64,000 nt of DNA from Massilia sp. IC2-278 (GTDB lineage: Bacteria; Pseudomonadota; Gammaproteobacteria; Burkholderiales; Burkholderiaceae_D), in NCBI RefSeq assembly GCF_020708045.1, contig NZ_JAJFES010000014.1, positions 62,001 to 126,000 of the forward strand, written 5' to 3'. Position numbers and translations under genes: made by a program. A model generated the notes under the pieces. It was not told the DNA's origin, did not search any database, and was given only the letters and a program-made list of their open reading frames with translations. Positions 1 to 7,240 of the stretch are shown here, piece by piece. Within the stretch, counting starts at the first letter, position 1; each line of letters starts with the position of its first letter.

Positions 1-4
1 TATT

Positions 5-10
5 CTCCTG
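5..10 (-). promoter_or_regulatory. Shine-Dalgarno of a leftward gene outside the window
   Basis: Read on the minus strand the first ten bases give CAGGAG followed by AATA, a good ribosome binding site placed so that a start codon would lie just outside the window. This suggests a leftward gene divergent from the first gene here. Its identity cannot be seen. Confidence 0.35.
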
Positions 11-127
11 TTGCTGACTCTTGCATGAATCCTAACGCGTCGGGCGAGCGACAGTCGCGCAATTGAATGCGCGTTTTATGATGCTTTTTTGCAATTAACT
101 GGATAACATGAACACTTCGCCATCATC

Positions 128-1087
128 GTGCTCGCCCGTTCCGTGAATTCCGAAGCCCACCTGCACCACAGCGCCACCCATTGCCCGAATTGCGGCACCT
201 CCCTCGGCGGCAATTTCTGCCAGGAGTGTGGCCAGGCCGCCGTCCTGCACGTACCGAGCGCGCGCGAATTCCTGCACGAGTTCGTGGCCCATTACGTGGC
301 GCTGGAAGGCAAGCTGTGGCAATCGGTCAAGCTGCTGCTGTTCAAGCCTGGCCAATTGACGCGCGAATACATCGAAGGCCGCCGCGTGCGCTACGTCGAG
401 CCGCTGCGCCTGTACCTGACCTTCAGCATCATTTTCTTTGCGCTGTTCAAATTCAGCGGCATCAACATCGGCGCCCAGGAAAGGGAGACGGAAGCGCCGC
501 AGCCGAAGGCATCTGCCGTGCAGCAGGCGCCGGCAGGGCAGGACAAGGCCGCACCGCCCACCGCCAGGCCCGCGGACAAGAAAACCAATCAACCCGCCCT
601 GATCGAGATCGAGGACGACGACGAAGACCTGCGCAAGCTGGCGGCCAATGTGTCTCCATCCCTGGGCGCTAAGATCGATCACTTCGGCAAGCTGCCGAAC
701 GAGGTCCGCAACGAAGCCCTGAAGCGCGCCTTCTTCAGCTACGCCCCGTATGCCATCTTCCTGCTGATGCCGGTGTTTGCCGCCTTCCTGAAACTGTTGT
801 ATCTCGGCTCCGGGCGCCGCTATGGCGAACATGTGCTGTTCGCGCTGCACACGAATGCCTTTGCCTTCCTTTGCCTGAGCCTGCTTATGGTCATCCCGGA
901 CTTCATCCCGCTGGTCGGCAAGGCGCTCGGGCTGTGGCTGGTGTTCTATTTACCGACTGCCATGCGCAAGGTGTATGGCGGCAGCCGTACCCTTACCGCG
1001 CTGCGCTGGATGGTCCTGATGACGGCGCATATCGTGAGCATCATGCTGGCGGCCGTGTTCGCGGCAGCCATGGGCATGATGGGCTGA
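128..1087 (+). CDS. DUF3667-like zinc-ribbon membrane protein
   Basis: A 319-residue protein with an N-terminal zinc ribbon (CPNCG near residue 20 and CQECG about 13 residues later), a globular stretch, a hydrophobic segment near residue 95-108, a charged low-complexity linker rich in Ala, Pro and Glu/Asp (about 115-170), and three or four hydrophobic helices towards the C-terminus. This layout fits DUF3667 proteins, inner-membrane proteins of unknown function. The start is uncertain: the frame opens at 107, and GTG at 128 or GTG at 143 are possible, with no convincing ribosome site. It ends about 30 bases before the LexA box of nadK and is probably a separate transcript. Confidence 0.7.
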   Translation: MLARSVNSEAHLHHSATHCPNCGTSLGGNFCQECGQAAVLHVPSAREFLHEFVAHYVALEGKLWQSVKLLLFKPGQLTREYIEGRRVRYVEPLRLYLTFSIIFFALFKFSGINIGAQERETEAPQPKASAVQQAPAGQDKAAPPTARPADKKTNQPALIEIEDDDEDLRKLAANVSPSLGAKIDHFGKLPNEVRNEALKRAFFSYAPYAIFLLMPVFAAFLKLLYLGSGRRYGEHVLFALHTNAFAFLCLSLLMVIPDFIPLVGKALGLWLVFYLPTAMRKVYGGSRTLTALRWMVLMTAHIVSIMLAAVFAAAMGMMG

Positions 1088-1115
1088 ACTTGCAGTTACC
1101 GCACCCGCCCATCTA

Positions 1116-1135
1116 TACTGTGATTTTGTACAGTA
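1116..1135 (+). promoter_or_regulatory. LexA (SOS) box upstream of nadK-recN
   Basis: The sequence is TACTG-N10-CAGTA, with the CTG-N10-CAG core of the proteobacterial LexA operator and fully symmetrical flanking TA pairs. It lies about 80 bp before nadK, and recN, a classic SOS gene, follows 27 bp after nadK. I infer that nadK-recN is one LexA-controlled transcript. A second box of the same form precedes recA at about 52.25 kb. Confidence 0.85.
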
Positions 1136-1213
1136 TTCGATGCGCGGCGAAGTGGCAGGCGCTGGGATTATCGGTTAATCTCAGCGTGTTCGCCTTCTAC
1201 TGCCGAGAGACCC

Positions 1214-2125
1214 ATGCCCCCTGAGCAAGAAACAAATCAAGCGCAACAACTCATCGCGCTCGTGGTGCGGCAAAACACGGCCGGCATCGAAGAACCCGTC
1301 GAGCGCATCCTCGCCTTCTTGCAGGAGGCCGGCTACCGCGTGGTGTTCGAAGCCGATACCGCGGCCTACCTGGCCATGCCGGCCATCGAGGCGATGGACG
1401 TGAACGCCATCGGCGAGCAGGCCGACCTGGTGATCGTGATGGGCGGCGACGGCACCATGCTCGGCATCGCGCGCCAGCTGGCCAAGTACGACGTTGCCCT
1501 CATCGGCATCAACCTCGGCCGCCTCGGCTTCATCACCGACATTCCGGTCGAGCGCATGCTGCCGGCGCTCGGCGAAATCCTGCAGGGCAAGGCCACCGCC
1601 GAGAAGCGCAGCCTGCTCGAGGGGCGCGTAATGCGCGACGGGCAGATGATGTTTTGCGGCGTGGCCGTGAACGACGTGGTGGTGGCGCGCGGCAGCGGCG
1701 CCGGCATGGCCGAGCTGCGCGTGACGGTCGACGGCCAGTTCATGTACAACCAGCGTTCGGACGGGCTGATCGTGTCCACGCCCACCGGTTCCACGGCGTA
1801 TGCGTTGTCGGCCGGCGGGCCGCTGCTGCACCCCAGCCTGCAAGGCATCGTGCTGGTGCCGATCGCGCCGCACGCGCTGTCGAACCGGCCGATCGCCGTG
1901 CCCGACACCAGCGAGATCGTGGTCACCATCGTCAGTGGCCGCGACATCTCCGTGAACTTCGACATGCAGACCTTCGCCAGCCTGCAGCACGGCGACGAAA
2001 TCGTCATCTCGCGCTCGCCGAACACCATCACCTTCCTGCATCCGGAAGGCTGGAGCTACTACAACACCCTGCGCGAAAAGCTGCACTGGCACGAATACCC
2101 GTCCTACGACGGCAAACTCAAGTAA
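1214..2125 (+). CDS. nadK: NAD kinase
   Basis: A 303-residue cytoplasmic NAD kinase that phosphorylates NAD to NADP. The GGDGT motif (VMGGDGTMLG, near residues 75-84) and the later GSTAYALSAGGP segment of the NAD-binding fold are both present. Length matches bacterial NadK (about 290-305). ATG at 1214 follows a weak GAGAGA site. It is followed 27 bp later by recN on the same strand, and a LexA box lies upstream, so NADP supply may rise during SOS. The nadK-recN pairing is common in Burkholderiales. Confidence 0.96.
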   Translation: MPPEQETNQAQQLIALVVRQNTAGIEEPVERILAFLQEAGYRVVFEADTAAYLAMPAIEAMDVNAIGEQADLVIVMGGDGTMLGIARQLAKYDVALIGINLGRLGFITDIPVERMLPALGEILQGKATAEKRSLLEGRVMRDGQMMFCGVAVNDVVVARGSGAGMAELRVTVDGQFMYNQRSDGLIVSTPTGSTAYALSAGGPLLHPSLQGIVLVPIAPHALSNRPIAVPDTSEIVVTIVSGRDISVNFDMQTFASLQHGDEIVISRSPNTITFLHPEGWSYYNTLREKLHWHEYPSYDGKLK

Positions 2126-2152
2126 AAGAACCGACAGGAGACCTGTTTCTTC

Positions 2153-3817
2153 ATGCTGCGCACACTGACCATCCGCGACTTCGTCATCGTCGACGCGATC
2201 GAACTCGAATTTGCCAACGGCTTTTCGGTCTTCACCGGCGAAACCGGGGCCGGCAAGTCGATCCTGATCGACGCGCTGCAACTGGCGCTCGGCGGGCGCG
2301 GCGAAGCGAGCATGGTGCGCGAGGGCGCGGCCAGGGCCGACATCACGGCCGACTTCGCCCTCACCGAGCAGGCCGCAAGCTGGCTCGAGCAGCACGAGTT
2401 TTCGAGCGAAGAGGGCGGGGCGCTGCTGCGCCGCGTGATCGACAACGCCGGCCGCTCGAAGGGCTACATCAACGGCATCGCCGCCACCGCCGGCCAGCTG
2501 CGCGAGCTGGGCGACATGCTGGTCGACATCCACGGCCAGCACGCGCACCAGAGCCTGCTTAAATCCGATGCCCAGCGTGCCCTGCTCGATAACCAGATTG
2601 CCGTGCGCGACCCGGCCGCTGTGCTCGAAGCCCAGGAAGTCGCCAGCGCCTGGCGTGCCTGGCGTGCGCTGTCGCGCCAGCGCGAGGAATACGAAACGAA
2701 TGCCAAGAACGTGCTGCTCGAACGTGAGCGCCTCGAATGGCAGGTGAGCGAACTCGACAAGCTGTCGCCGAAGCCGGGCGAGTGGACCGAGATCACCAAC
2801 GAACACAGCCGCCTGTCGCACGCCGCCAGCCTGCTCGACGGCGCGCAAGAGGCGCTGGCCGCGATCTCGGAATCGGACCACCCGATCCTGTCGCAACTGT
2901 CCTCGCTAAATACCAAGCTGGGCAAGCTCGTCGACGTCGACGCCGAACTGCAGGCCGTGCTCGACTGCATGGAGCCGGCCCGCATCCAGCTGCAGGAAGC
3001 GGTATATGCGCTGAACAATTACATCGACAAGGTCGAACTCGACCCGGCCCGCCTGCGCGAAGTCGACGCCCGCATGGACGCCCTGCACAGCGCCGCCCGC
3101 AAGTACCACGTCACGCCGGAAGAACTGCCCGAGGAGCACGCGGCGCTCGCCGCCAAGCTGCGCCAGCTGGCCGACGCCACCGACATCGATGGCCTGAAGC
3201 GCCAGGAAGAAAAGGCCGAAAGCGCCTATAGGAAGGTAGCGAACCGATTGTCGGCGCGGCGCGTGACTACCGCGAAAGCCCTGAGCGAACAGGTGACGCT
3301 GGCCATGCAGGAACTGAGCATGGGCGGCGGGCGCTTTGCGGTGGCGCTGAACCCGTCGGAACCGGGCGCGCATGGCCTGGAGCAGGTGGAATTCCTGGTG
3401 GCCGGCCACGCCGGCGTGGCGCCGCGTCCGCTGGCCAAGGTGGCCTCGGGCGGCGAACTGGCGCGTATCTCGCTGGCCATTTCCGTCATCACCTCGAATG
3501 CGACCGTGACGCCGACCCTGATCTTCGACGAGGTCGACAGCGGCATCGGCGGCGGCGTGGCGGAAGTGGTGGGACGCTTGCTCAAGCGCCTCGGCCAGCA
3601 GCGGCAGGTGCTGTGCGTGACCCACTTGCCGCAGGTGGCGAGCCAGGCCAACCAGCACTTCCAGGTGGCCAAGGGCACGACCGGGGAAGGGCGCACGGTC
3701 TCGCGTATCGAGGTGCTGAACAACCGGGCGCGCGTGGAGGAAGTGGCGCGCATGCTGGGTGGGATCGAGATCACCGAGACGACGCGCAAGCATGCGCGGG
3801 AGTTGTTGGCGTCCTGA
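2153..3817 (+). CDS. recN: DNA repair protein RecN
   Basis: A 554-residue SMC-like ATPase of double-strand break repair. Walker A is GETGAGKS near residue 30, and the ABC signature (ASGGELARISLA) and Walker B (LIFDEVDSGIGG) lie in the C-terminal third, separated by a long coiled-coil-forming middle. Full length for RecN. ATG 2153 follows AGGAG at an acceptable distance. Second gene of the LexA-controlled nadK-recN unit. Confidence 0.97.
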   Translation: MLRTLTIRDFVIVDAIELEFANGFSVFTGETGAGKSILIDALQLALGGRGEASMVREGAARADITADFALTEQAASWLEQHEFSSEEGGALLRRVIDNAGRSKGYINGIAATAGQLRELGDMLVDIHGQHAHQSLLKSDAQRALLDNQIAVRDPAAVLEAQEVASAWRAWRALSRQREEYETNAKNVLLERERLEWQVSELDKLSPKPGEWTEITNEHSRLSHAASLLDGAQEALAAISESDHPILSQLSSLNTKLGKLVDVDAELQAVLDCMEPARIQLQEAVYALNNYIDKVELDPARLREVDARMDALHSAARKYHVTPEELPEEHAALAAKLRQLADATDIDGLKRQEEKAESAYRKVANRLSARRVTTAKALSEQVTLAMQELSMGGGRFAVALNPSEPGAHGLEQVEFLVAGHAGVAPRPLAKVASGGELARISLAISVITSNATVTPTLIFDEVDSGIGGGVAEVVGRLLKRLGQQRQVLCVTHLPQVASQANQHFQVAKGTTGEGRTVSRIEVLNNRARVEEVARMLGGIEITETTRKHARELLAS

Positions 3818-3829
3818 AAATAGAACGCC

Positions 3830-4336
3830 ATGGAATCCAGCCTGTACGAAGTCGATGGTTCATGTAGAGATATCAATTTCTCCGAGTACATCTCGACAAG
3901 CAGCGCCTGTTCCCTTATCGAATTTATCGGCGCCCGGTGGGAGCTCACCAGGGCGCTGGACAGCGAGGGTGAACAAGTTGAACGAGGCGCGCTGGCTGAC
4001 TATCTTGGTCGGCGGGAGGGAACGCTGCTGACGGTATGGGATGGAACGCCCAGTCCGCGCCACCTCCAGGCATGGTTTCACTGGACCTCGATCGACCAGG
4101 TATTTTGTGAGCTGACGTTTTTTCCAGAAGATCTGGAGGCTGGGCGCTTCGACGATTTTCTGGATTTAGTGGCCTCCCTGGTCAAGCTTGTCCAATCCAG
4201 GGAATATTATGTGCGCGTCGAAAACGCTTCATGGCGGCATACAGACGGCGGCAGCAAACCCGACGTGATTTTCTCGCATGAGAGTCTGACGCTCCTTGGA
4301 TTGGATGGTCGGGCAAGCGAAAAGCCGCACAACTGA
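3830..4336 (+). CDS. hypothetical protein, 168 aa
   Basis: I do not recognise this family. It begins 12 bp after recN with ATG and encodes an acidic, aromatic-rich soluble protein without signal peptide or membrane helix. The middle has a WDGTPSPRHLQAWFHW stretch, and an FFPEDLEAGRFDDFLDLV helix follows. Its codon use is less GC-skewed than recN, and size and composition resemble single-domain immunity-like proteins, but no toxin partner is adjacent. Readthrough from recN is possible because no terminator is seen between them. Confidence 0.6.
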   Translation: MESSLYEVDGSCRDINFSEYISTSSACSLIEFIGARWELTRALDSEGEQVERGALADYLGRREGTLLTVWDGTPSPRHLQAWFHWTSIDQVFCELTFFPEDLEAGRFDDFLDLVASLVKLVQSREYYVRVENASWRHTDGGSKPDVIFSHESLTLLGLDGRASEKPHN

Positions 4337-4401
4337 ACCGGGCGCTGCGCCGGTCGTCCATCTGCCACAATCTGCCCTCCCAACCACACACGGAGGATCG
4401 C

Positions 4402-4830
4402 ATGAGCATCGACAAAGTCCTGTACCGCGCCAAGGCCACCTCGCAGGGCGGCCGCGAAGGCACCTCGCGCAGCGACAACGGCGTGCTGGACGTGAAGCTG
4501 ACCACGCCGAAGGAACTGGGCGGCAACGGCGCCACCGGCACCAACCCCGAGCAACTGTTCGCGGCCGGCTACTCGGCCTGCTTCCTCGGCGCGCTGAAAT
4601 TCGTCGCTGGCCAGGCGAAAGTGAAACTGCCGGAAGACCTGACCGTGACCGGTGAAGTCGGCATCGGCCAGATCCCGACCGGCTTCGGCATCGAGGCCGA
4701 CCTGACCATCCACGGCCCGGGCATGGAGCAGGGGCAGCTGCAGGAACTGGTGGACAAGGCCCATATCGTCTGCCCGTACTCGAACGCGACGCGCAACAAC
4801 ATCGACGTGCGCCTGCACGTGACGACCTGA
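4402..4830 (+). CDS. ohr: organic hydroperoxide resistance protein Ohr
   Basis: A 142-residue OsmC/Ohr-superfamily thiol peroxidase that reduces organic hydroperoxides, usually with a lipoylated reductant. The two catalytic cysteines are C60 (AAGYSACF) and C124 (HIVCPYSNATRNN), with Arg18 and Glu50 in the positions used by Ohr. The ELGG...GTNPEQLFAAGYSACF block separates Ohr from OsmC. ATG 4402 follows GGAGGATCGC. No OhrR regulator is adjacent. A terminator follows. Confidence 0.95.
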   Translation: MSIDKVLYRAKATSQGGREGTSRSDNGVLDVKLTTPKELGGNGATGTNPEQLFAAGYSACFLGALKFVAGQAKVKLPEDLTVTGEVGIGQIPTGFGIEADLTIHGPGMEQGQLQELVDKAHIVCPYSNATRNNIDVRLHVTT

Positions 4831-4865
4831 GCCTCATCAAGCGGCGCTAGCGCCAGCCCGCCAGC

Positions 4866-4904
4866 ACGACAACGCCCCCCTTCTGCGGTGGCGTTGTCGT
4901 TTTC
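4866..4904 (+). terminator. Rho-independent terminator after ohr
   Basis: A perfect 11-bp inverted repeat (ACGACAACGCC at 4866-4876 and its complement at 4890-4900) with a 13-base loop and a short T-run, 36 bp after ohr. Confidence 0.75.
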
Positions 4905-4988
4905 ATTGACCGCGCCTATCGGTCCGATCAACTGTTGGGCTATCGCCGCAATCAGGAATATCTTCTCGAAGGCAGGGCGGCACCCACC

Positions 4989-4994
4989 TATAAT
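4989..4994 (+). promoter_or_regulatory. possible -10 box for hemH
   Basis: A consensus TATAAT hexamer lies 28 bp before the chosen hemH start. The matching -35 region is poor (TCGAAG at 17-bp spacing is the best seen), so this is only a candidate promoter. Confidence 0.4.
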
Positions 4995-5021
4995 GGAGCA
5001 CCAAGCGTTTCTGTCTCCCTT

Positions 5022-6125
5022 ATGCCCTTTCGAAAAGAACCACCCCACACCCACGGCAGCATTGCCCAAAGCGCCATCGTCCTCGTCAACCTCGGCACGC
5101 CGGACGCACCCACCCGGTCCGCGGTCAAGCGCTACCTGAAGCAATTTCTATCGGACCCGCGCGTGGTCGAGATCCCGCGCCTGGTGTGGTCGTTCATCCT
5201 CAACTTGATCATCCTGCCGTTCCGCTCGGGCGCCTCGGCCAAGAAGTACGGGATGATCTGGACGAAAGAGGGTTCACCGCTGAAGGTGCACACCCAGAAG
5301 CAGGCGCAACTGCTGGAAGCGGCGCTCGAGCAGCGCGGCCACGAAGGCGTGCAGGTGCGCATGGCAATGCGCTACGGCTCGCCTTCGCTGCCGGAAGTGC
5401 TGGATCAACTGAAGCTGGATGGCTGCGACCGCATCGCGGTGCTGCCGGCCTATCCGCAGTATTCCGGCACCACGACAGCCTCGATCTGGGATGCGGTGTT
5501 CGCGCACTACAAGAACGTGCGCAACATCCCCGAACTGCGCCTGGTGAAGCATTACCACGATCACGACGGCTACATCGACGCCCTGCACGACACCGTGCTG
5601 GCCTACTGGGACGCGCACGGCCGCGGCCAGAAGCTGGTGATGAGTTTCCATGGCGTGCCGAAGCGCACGCTGGAACTGGGCGACCCGTATTACTGCGAGT
5701 GCCAGAAGACGGCGCGCCTGCTGGCCGCGCGCCTGCGCCTGGCGCCGGACGAGTATGTCATCACTTTCCAGTCGCGCTTCGGCAAGGCCGAGTGGCTGCA
5801 GCCCTACACGGCGCCGACCGTGGCCGAGCTGGCGCGCCAGGGCGTCGAGCGTGTCGACGTGATCTGTCCGGGCTTTACCAGCGACTGCCTGGAAACGCTG
5901 GAAGAGATCTCGATGGAAGTGAAGCACGACTTCGAGGCGGCCGGCGGCAAGGATTTCCATTACATCCCCTGCCTGAACGAAGCGCCGACCTGGATCGTGG
6001 GCATGGCCGAGATCGCCGAGCAGCATTTGATCGGCTGGCCGACCATGATGAGTCCGTCGCAGCGCGAGGCCGAGCGGCGCGATGCGGAAATCGCCCGCGA
6101 GCATGCATTGCGTCTCGGCGCGTGA
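5022..6125 (+). CDS. hemH: ferrochelatase
   Basis: A 367-residue ferrochelatase that inserts ferrous iron into protoporphyrin IX, the last step of heme synthesis. Visible motifs are LVNLGTPDAPT near the N-terminus, MSFHGVPKRT with the metal-site histidine in the middle, and CPGFTSDCLETLEEI with the conserved glutamates. The reading frame extends to a TTG at 4935, but the alignable start is ATG 5022, just after the TATAAT candidate. It precedes grpE, a neighbourhood seen in other Burkholderiales. Confidence 0.95.
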   Translation: MPFRKEPPHTHGSIAQSAIVLVNLGTPDAPTRSAVKRYLKQFLSDPRVVEIPRLVWSFILNLIILPFRSGASAKKYGMIWTKEGSPLKVHTQKQAQLLEAALEQRGHEGVQVRMAMRYGSPSLPEVLDQLKLDGCDRIAVLPAYPQYSGTTTASIWDAVFAHYKNVRNIPELRLVKHYHDHDGYIDALHDTVLAYWDAHGRGQKLVMSFHGVPKRTLELGDPYYCECQKTARLLAARLRLAPDEYVITFQSRFGKAEWLQPYTAPTVAELARQGVERVDVICPGFTSDCLETLEEISMEVKHDFEAAGGKDFHYIPCLNEAPTWIVGMAEIAEQHLIGWPTMMSPSQREAERRDAEIAREHALRLGA

Positions 6126-6132
6126 TGTGAAT

Positions 6133-6180
6133 GGTGGGTTCCAGAACCCACCCTACCTGGGACGGGTTCTCGAACCCACC
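6133..6180. repeat. REP-like double palindrome after hemH
   Basis: GGTGGGTTCCAGAACCCACC followed by CTAC forms one hairpin (6133-6156). A second, GGGTTCTCGAACCC, lies at 6164-6177. Read on the minus strand the first starts GTAGGGTGGG, the same head as the larger palindromic repeats at 10.5, 11.9 and 22.1 kb. It may also act as the hemH terminator. Confidence 0.65.
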
Positions 6181-6255
6181 GCCCATCGGCCCGGCCACAA
6201 ACTCCGCAACCGGCCTCGTCCTATCCCAACCTGCTAAAATGGCACGTTTTTGTGG

Positions 6256-6313
6256 CGTGGTTTACACCCCGGCGTAGCAAATGCACGCCGTTGCAAGGGC
6301 GGTGTAGACCACG
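6256..6313. ncRNA. possible structured RNA or palindromic element
   Basis: CGTGGTTTACACC (6256-6268) pairs with GGTGTAGACCACG (6301-6313) over 13 bp with a single G-U pair. Inside, CGGCGT (6270-6275) pairs with ACGCCG (6285-6290). A TAAAAT hexamer lies at 6235-6240. The structure is far stronger than expected by chance, but it matches no RNA family I know and has no T-tract, so it may be an sRNA, an operator-like palindrome or an immobile repeat. Confidence 0.35.
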
Positions 6314-6493
6314 ACGGCGCTGCTGATCAAGTGCAATCTCATGCTGCTCTCCCACGTTGGGTTCTTGTTCTGTTCACGCATCGAACGCGTGTTGAGGAAC
6401 ATGTTAGAACCTTGAACGCGGGAAAGAATCACCTCATCGGTAACTGTTGTAACAAATGTTGTCAGTCATTCTGCTAACAGAGTCGCAATATCC

Positions 6494-6521
6494 CTTGAAA
6501 ATGTAGGAGATCGCCCCATAT
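6494..6521 (+). promoter_or_regulatory. sigma-32 heat-shock promoter of grpE
   Basis: CTTGAAA at 6494-6500, a 13-bp spacer, and CCCCATAT at 6514-6521 match the RpoH consensus almost perfectly. It lies 70 bp before the grpE start and should give heat induction of grpE and possibly the genes downstream. Confidence 0.9.
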
Positions 6522-6590
6522 GCGGCGCTGTACGACAAGCAGCACTTGTCCAACCATTCAGCCAAGTCCTTGATTTCAGGAGTTTTTTCG

Positions 6591-7136
6591 ATGCATGACC
6601 AAGAAAATCCAGAGGTGAATACCCAGCCGGAGGCCGAGGCCGCACCTGCCGCGGACACCACCGCAGCGAAAGGCGAACCGACCCTCGAAGAGCAACTGAG
6701 CGCGACCGAAGCCAAGCTGGCTGAAATGCACGATGCATTCATGCGCGCCAAGGCCGACGGTGAAAACATCCGCCGCCGCGCCCAGGAAGATGTCAGCAAG
6801 GCCCACAAGTTCGCCATCGAAAGCTTCGCCGAGGCCATGGTGCCGGTGCGCGACAGCCTGGAAATGGCCCTGAAGGTCGAAACGCAGACCGTCGAAGCCA
6901 TGCGCGAAGGCGTGGAAATGACGCTCAAGCAGCTGACCGCCGCGTTCGAAAAGAACCGCCTGGTCGAAGTAATGCCGGCCCAGGGCGAGAAGCTCGACCC
7001 GAACAAGCACCAGGCCGTGGCCGTGGTGCCGGCCGAGCAGGAAGCGAATACCGTCGTGACGGTTCTGCAGAAGGGTTACATGATTGCCGATCGCCTGCTG
7101 CGTCCGGCCATCGTCACTGCAGCACAAGCGAAGTAA
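6591..7136 (+). CDS. grpE: nucleotide exchange factor GrpE
   Basis: A 181-residue cochaperone that releases ADP from DnaK. An acidic N-terminal tail rich in Glu, Ala and Pro is followed by a long helix (about residues 35-90) and the C-terminal beta domain ending VTVLQKGYMIADRLLRPA, the GrpE signature. The frame opens earlier at a TTG (6546), but ATG 6591 has an AGGAG site 8 bp upstream and is the natural start. A sigma-32 promoter precedes it and dnaK follows after 104 bp. Confidence 0.96.
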   Translation: MHDQENPEVNTQPEAEAAPAADTTAAKGEPTLEEQLSATEAKLAEMHDAFMRAKADGENIRRRAQEDVSKAHKFAIESFAEAMVPVRDSLEMALKVETQTVEAMREGVEMTLKQLTAAFEKNRLVEVMPAQGEKLDPNKHQAVAVVPAEQEANTVVTVLQKGYMIADRLLRPAIVTAAQAK

Positions 7137-7169
7137 GAAGAAAAAGTATTGTGCTGCTTGGCAAGAGGC

Positions 7170-7198
7170 CTTGAAAGCAGTCAGGTATTTCCCCATAT
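7170..7198 (+). promoter_or_regulatory. sigma-32 heat-shock promoter of dnaK
   Basis: A second RpoH-type promoter: CTTGAAA at 7170-7176, a 14-bp spacer, and CCCCATAT at 7191-7198, 42 bp before dnaK. dnaK therefore probably has its own heat-shock start besides readthrough from grpE. Confidence 0.88.
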
Positions 7199-7240
7199 CC
7201 GAAGCATTAAAACATTTCAGCATTCAAAGGAAAATAAATC

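Larger units (their letters stand above)
6126..6590. other. 465-bp intergenic region hemH-grpE
   Basis: This gap holds, in order: a pair of short palindromes of the REP-like family (6133-6180), a strongly structured segment (6256-6313), and the sigma-32 promoter of grpE (6494-6521). Small open frames here show no protein-like composition. Confidence 0.7.

Noticed and set aside
1..127. A CIRCE element or hrcA regulation at the window start
   Set aside because: No TTAGCACTC-N9-GAGTGCTAA pattern is present here or before grpE and dnaK; the heat-shock genes use sigma-32 promoters.
6250..6477. A 75-codon protein gene before grpE
   Set aside because: It covers the structured segment, lacks a ribosome site, and has no protein-like composition.
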